Origin: Litoditis marina
Taxonomy: Eukaryota; Nematoda; Chromadorea; Rhabditida; Rhabditidae
DNA: 64,000 nucleotides
Direction: 5' to 3'
NCBI GenBank assembly: GCA_964036275.1
Contig: OZ038434.1
Location: 32,902,447 to 32,966,446, forward strand
Position 1 is the first letter of the stretch. Each line of letters opens with the position of its first letter. Both the position numbers and the translations under genes were made by a program. Below are positions 61,953-64,000 of the stretch, piece by piece. Below the pieces are notes generated by a model, which saw only the letters and a list, made by a program, of their open reading frames with translations, ran no database searches and had not been told where the DNA came from.

Positions 61953-63716
61953 TCAGAAAGTGATTTGTTTTTTGTTATTGCAGTTTGCACTCTGTGCACA
62001 ATATACAAAATTCGAGAACTCTGTAGGATTTGTAGATCGAAATTTAATTTAAAGATCACACGTACTCTCCACTGAACTGGTCCATCGTAGGTAGTTCACT
62101 TCAGATGAGTCAACGGCTATCCATTTATCAGTTAGGACTAGTCCCACCCATACAGCGGACGATTCAGCCCCTGTTGCCGTCAAATAGTCTGCAACGTAAC
62201 TATACAGTTGTAGTATTAACGATTTGCTTGCATTATTCACAATTCCTTGATTTTCTCTCAACGACTCACGATATGAACCTTGTGTTTCCGGAGAAGTTGG
62301 TGAGAGACATAGGTGAGCCTTTTTATCAGCTCACGCGGCGAGCGGAGATCGAAGCCGTCGCCAGACAAAAAAAAGAGTTTTGAAGTTGTTATGTTTCCAA
62401 TTCCAACTTTAATAGTTAGACATTCAGATGTTCTAAGTTTTCAAGATTCTGAGCGGCCACCGTTGTAGATCTCCACCTACCTAATGCAACTTGCATATCG
62501 CCGTCGTTGTGTGGCACGAATAGGTTGCCACCTTTTTTCTGGCAATCGTTGGAAGCACCCGACCAAGAATCCTCTGAAAAACGATGTTTTTTGAGCTGTC
62601 TCCGAAACAAGCGTATGCGGTGTATGAGCCCTAGCCCTCTGTGTTTTTAGCCTGATCTCGCTACGTTTGACGAAAAACTCGTCAATACTTATAGGTGAAA
62701 AGTCAAGGGCCTGAAAGGTTCCTTTTAGGCCCGCGATTTTCGTAGCCGAAATCTCCCTATTAGGGCCTAATAGGGCCGCGTAGAATGACATTTTTTGTCT
62801 CACATACTAGATTTAGTTTCTTTTTTCTGCTCACCCTAGCGTACTTGCTGGGAAAATGAGAGAAAATGTAGAGAAGTGCAACGCAATTGTTTTCAAAATT
62901 GATCAAAGCGTTGTCGTTTCCAGATTCGCGGCCCTTCCAGGGCCTTTGGGGCCCGCACTCACTCGACCACCCGAAATCACCCTTTTAGGGGCTAATAGTC
63001 CCTAGACTGTTCACCTGAGGGGATATATATGACCCTAACATCTTTTTATCGAAAAAATGAGAAGAAAAACAGATTCATCGAAAAAAAACCCTACAGTTTC
63101 ACTGCAAGAAATCAACTTCAAAATTAAAAATGTAACAAGTAATTCTCACCTTTCTCCGTTAGCCAAAAGCATGAATTACCGTTGCTGACTATTTTGTTTC
63201 CACAACGATAAGTTGGAACTGAAAATAGTTTTGTAAGTTCGGCTAGTTCTCGTGTATGCAACTACATTTCGGTACTCTCAGTCAATGCTGCGTCGCTCGC
63301 TTTACGTTGTTTTGCATGATTTTACAAGATCAAAACGAAAAACAGCGCTGTCGATGAACAGGTTGGAATCGGAATGTTGGAAAGTGAGTACGATCTTTGG
63401 CTGTACGTTTTCTCCAGGAAGGATTTGAATGAATACACCTATGAATACACCTAACTACATTGTGTTGAGTATATTGAGTCGTTGTCACCCCTGAGAGAGT
63501 TTGTGACTTTTCCCTCAGAGATGATCATATTTTCGAATAGATGGAAAAACGGCAAATATGACAGACAGTCAACGGACATCAAAAAACAATATCACGTGTA
63601 CTGAGTCAATCTTGAAATCAAGAATATATATTTATCAATCTAATTTGTGCACACTGGTATTGTATTTGAAATAACAGAAGGAACCTACCGAATGCACATA
63701 TTTTGGAGGAATCAGT
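61953..63716 (-). CDS. C-type lectin-like domain protein, 5' end not found
   Basis: Exons on minus: 63716-63689, 63218-63150, 62573-62481, 62188-62066 and 62020-61953 (TGA). All phases agree, giving 126 residues. One intron is only 45 bp. Family features: N-terminal Cys pair (KICAF, YRCGN), NSCFW, SWSGASNDCQKKGGNL (the W..A...C..GG.L signature), AVWVGLVLTDKW (WVGL) and NYLRW, then YCAQSANCNNKK. C-type lectin-like proteins are a large, often secreted nematode family linked with immunity. No EPN/QPD-type calcium motif is evident. The last canonical Cys (F-I-C) is absent: the frame stops at ITF. A signal-peptide exon should lie upstream; none with fitting phase was found in the remaining 280 bases. 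Confidence 0.75.
62660..63010. repeat. GGCCCT/AGGGCC-rich short inverted repeats in the lectin gene intron
   Basis: The 576-bp intron holds many short TTTTAGGCCC, CTATTAGGGCC and TTAGGGGCTAATAG motifs in both orientations, and is GC-richer than its surroundings. This looks like a degraded small transposon. No family is recognised. Confidence 0.4.
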
Positions 63717-64000
63717 CTGAAACAACACAATATGTGAAATGAGATTGTTGGGAGATTTATAGAGAGCAAATATATATTCGTACAGGGTAGAGAAACATCA
63801 AACTGTTTTCATCGAGAACTCACCAAAACAGCTCACGAAACCAGAAAAGGCACTGGTGCAGTGTTCAATTTTTTTCACACTTTACTCTCAACTCTATACC
63901 CATGTCAAACATGAATGAGTTACCTCGAAGCTATGACATCGGTTTAAATGCTCTGCTTCTCAATAGTCGAGAATCAGACGTAGGAGCTTAACTGAGCAGT
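63717..64000. other. No supported gene
   Basis: A possible GTGAGT donor lies at about 63,818 on minus, but the frame that would join the next lectin exon (phase 0) meets a TGA nearby. Nothing else is supported. Confidence 0.4.

Noticed and set aside
61942..62050. Plus-strand signal-peptide-like start (MSLYQKVICFLLLQFALCAQ) after a CAG acceptor
   Set aside because: It lies antisense to the last exons of the C-type lectin gene, whose five exons agree in phase and motifs. The hydrophobic run is most likely chance from T-rich antisense sequence.
62105..62383. Plus-strand 92-residue open frame with a GTGAGC donor
   Set aside because: It overlaps the lectin WVGL exon on the other strand, has no matching upstream exon, and shows no recognisable domain.

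Overview
This is eukaryotic DNA, most likely from a nematode. It is AT-rich and genes are split into many small exons. Introns begin GTRAG-like and almost all end in TTTTCAG/TTTCAG; the shortest I could place is 45 bp. One gene has an acceptor 13 bases before its start codon, as at nematode trans-splice sites. All gene models were built by hand from splice signals and reading-frame phase; species and expression are unknown.

Most of the window (1-56.7 kb) is one two-gene module repeated in several copies and orientations. Gene A has 12 exons and encodes about 573-591 residues: signal peptide, charged helical regions, an internal hydrophobic stretch, a Cys-containing ectodomain and one membrane span near the C-terminus. 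It has the layout of an envelope- or fusogen-like type I glycoprotein, but I cannot name a family. Gene B has 16 exons and at least 707 residues. It is transcribed away from gene A across a shared spacer. Its C-terminal half reads like a tyrosine recombinase (phage-integrase fold) with box I Arg, box II Arg, a G-H-S motif and a following Tyr. A recombinase and a membrane glycoprotein side by side suggest a mobile or provirus-like element that has acquired introns. That is inference.

Layout: 1-571, tail of an earlier copy. About 581-18490, repeat copy 1: truncated gene B on minus, spacer with a 157-bp satellite, complete gene A on plus, then an inverted fragment of gene A. About 18491-36327, copy 2, nearly identical at a 17.91-kb period. 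About 36328-42540, copy 3, a 6.2-kb partial tandem copy starting inside gene A exon 2. About 41570-56680, copy 4, inverted: gene A on minus with a splice-site deletion, the satellite spacer, and the only gene B with its recombinase half. Copies 3 and 4 form a near-perfect palindrome with arms above 4 kb around a spacer of about 1.07 kb.

From about 56.7 to 61.6 kb lies a second satellite array (about 30 units of 157 bp) running into a 200-base N gap. At 61.9-63.7 kb on minus is a C-type lectin-like gene, probably an ordinary host gene. A short palindrome, CCGTGGGACTCCACGG and variants, sits in every satellite unit and in many single sites inside the module. It is the dominant sequence signature of the region.
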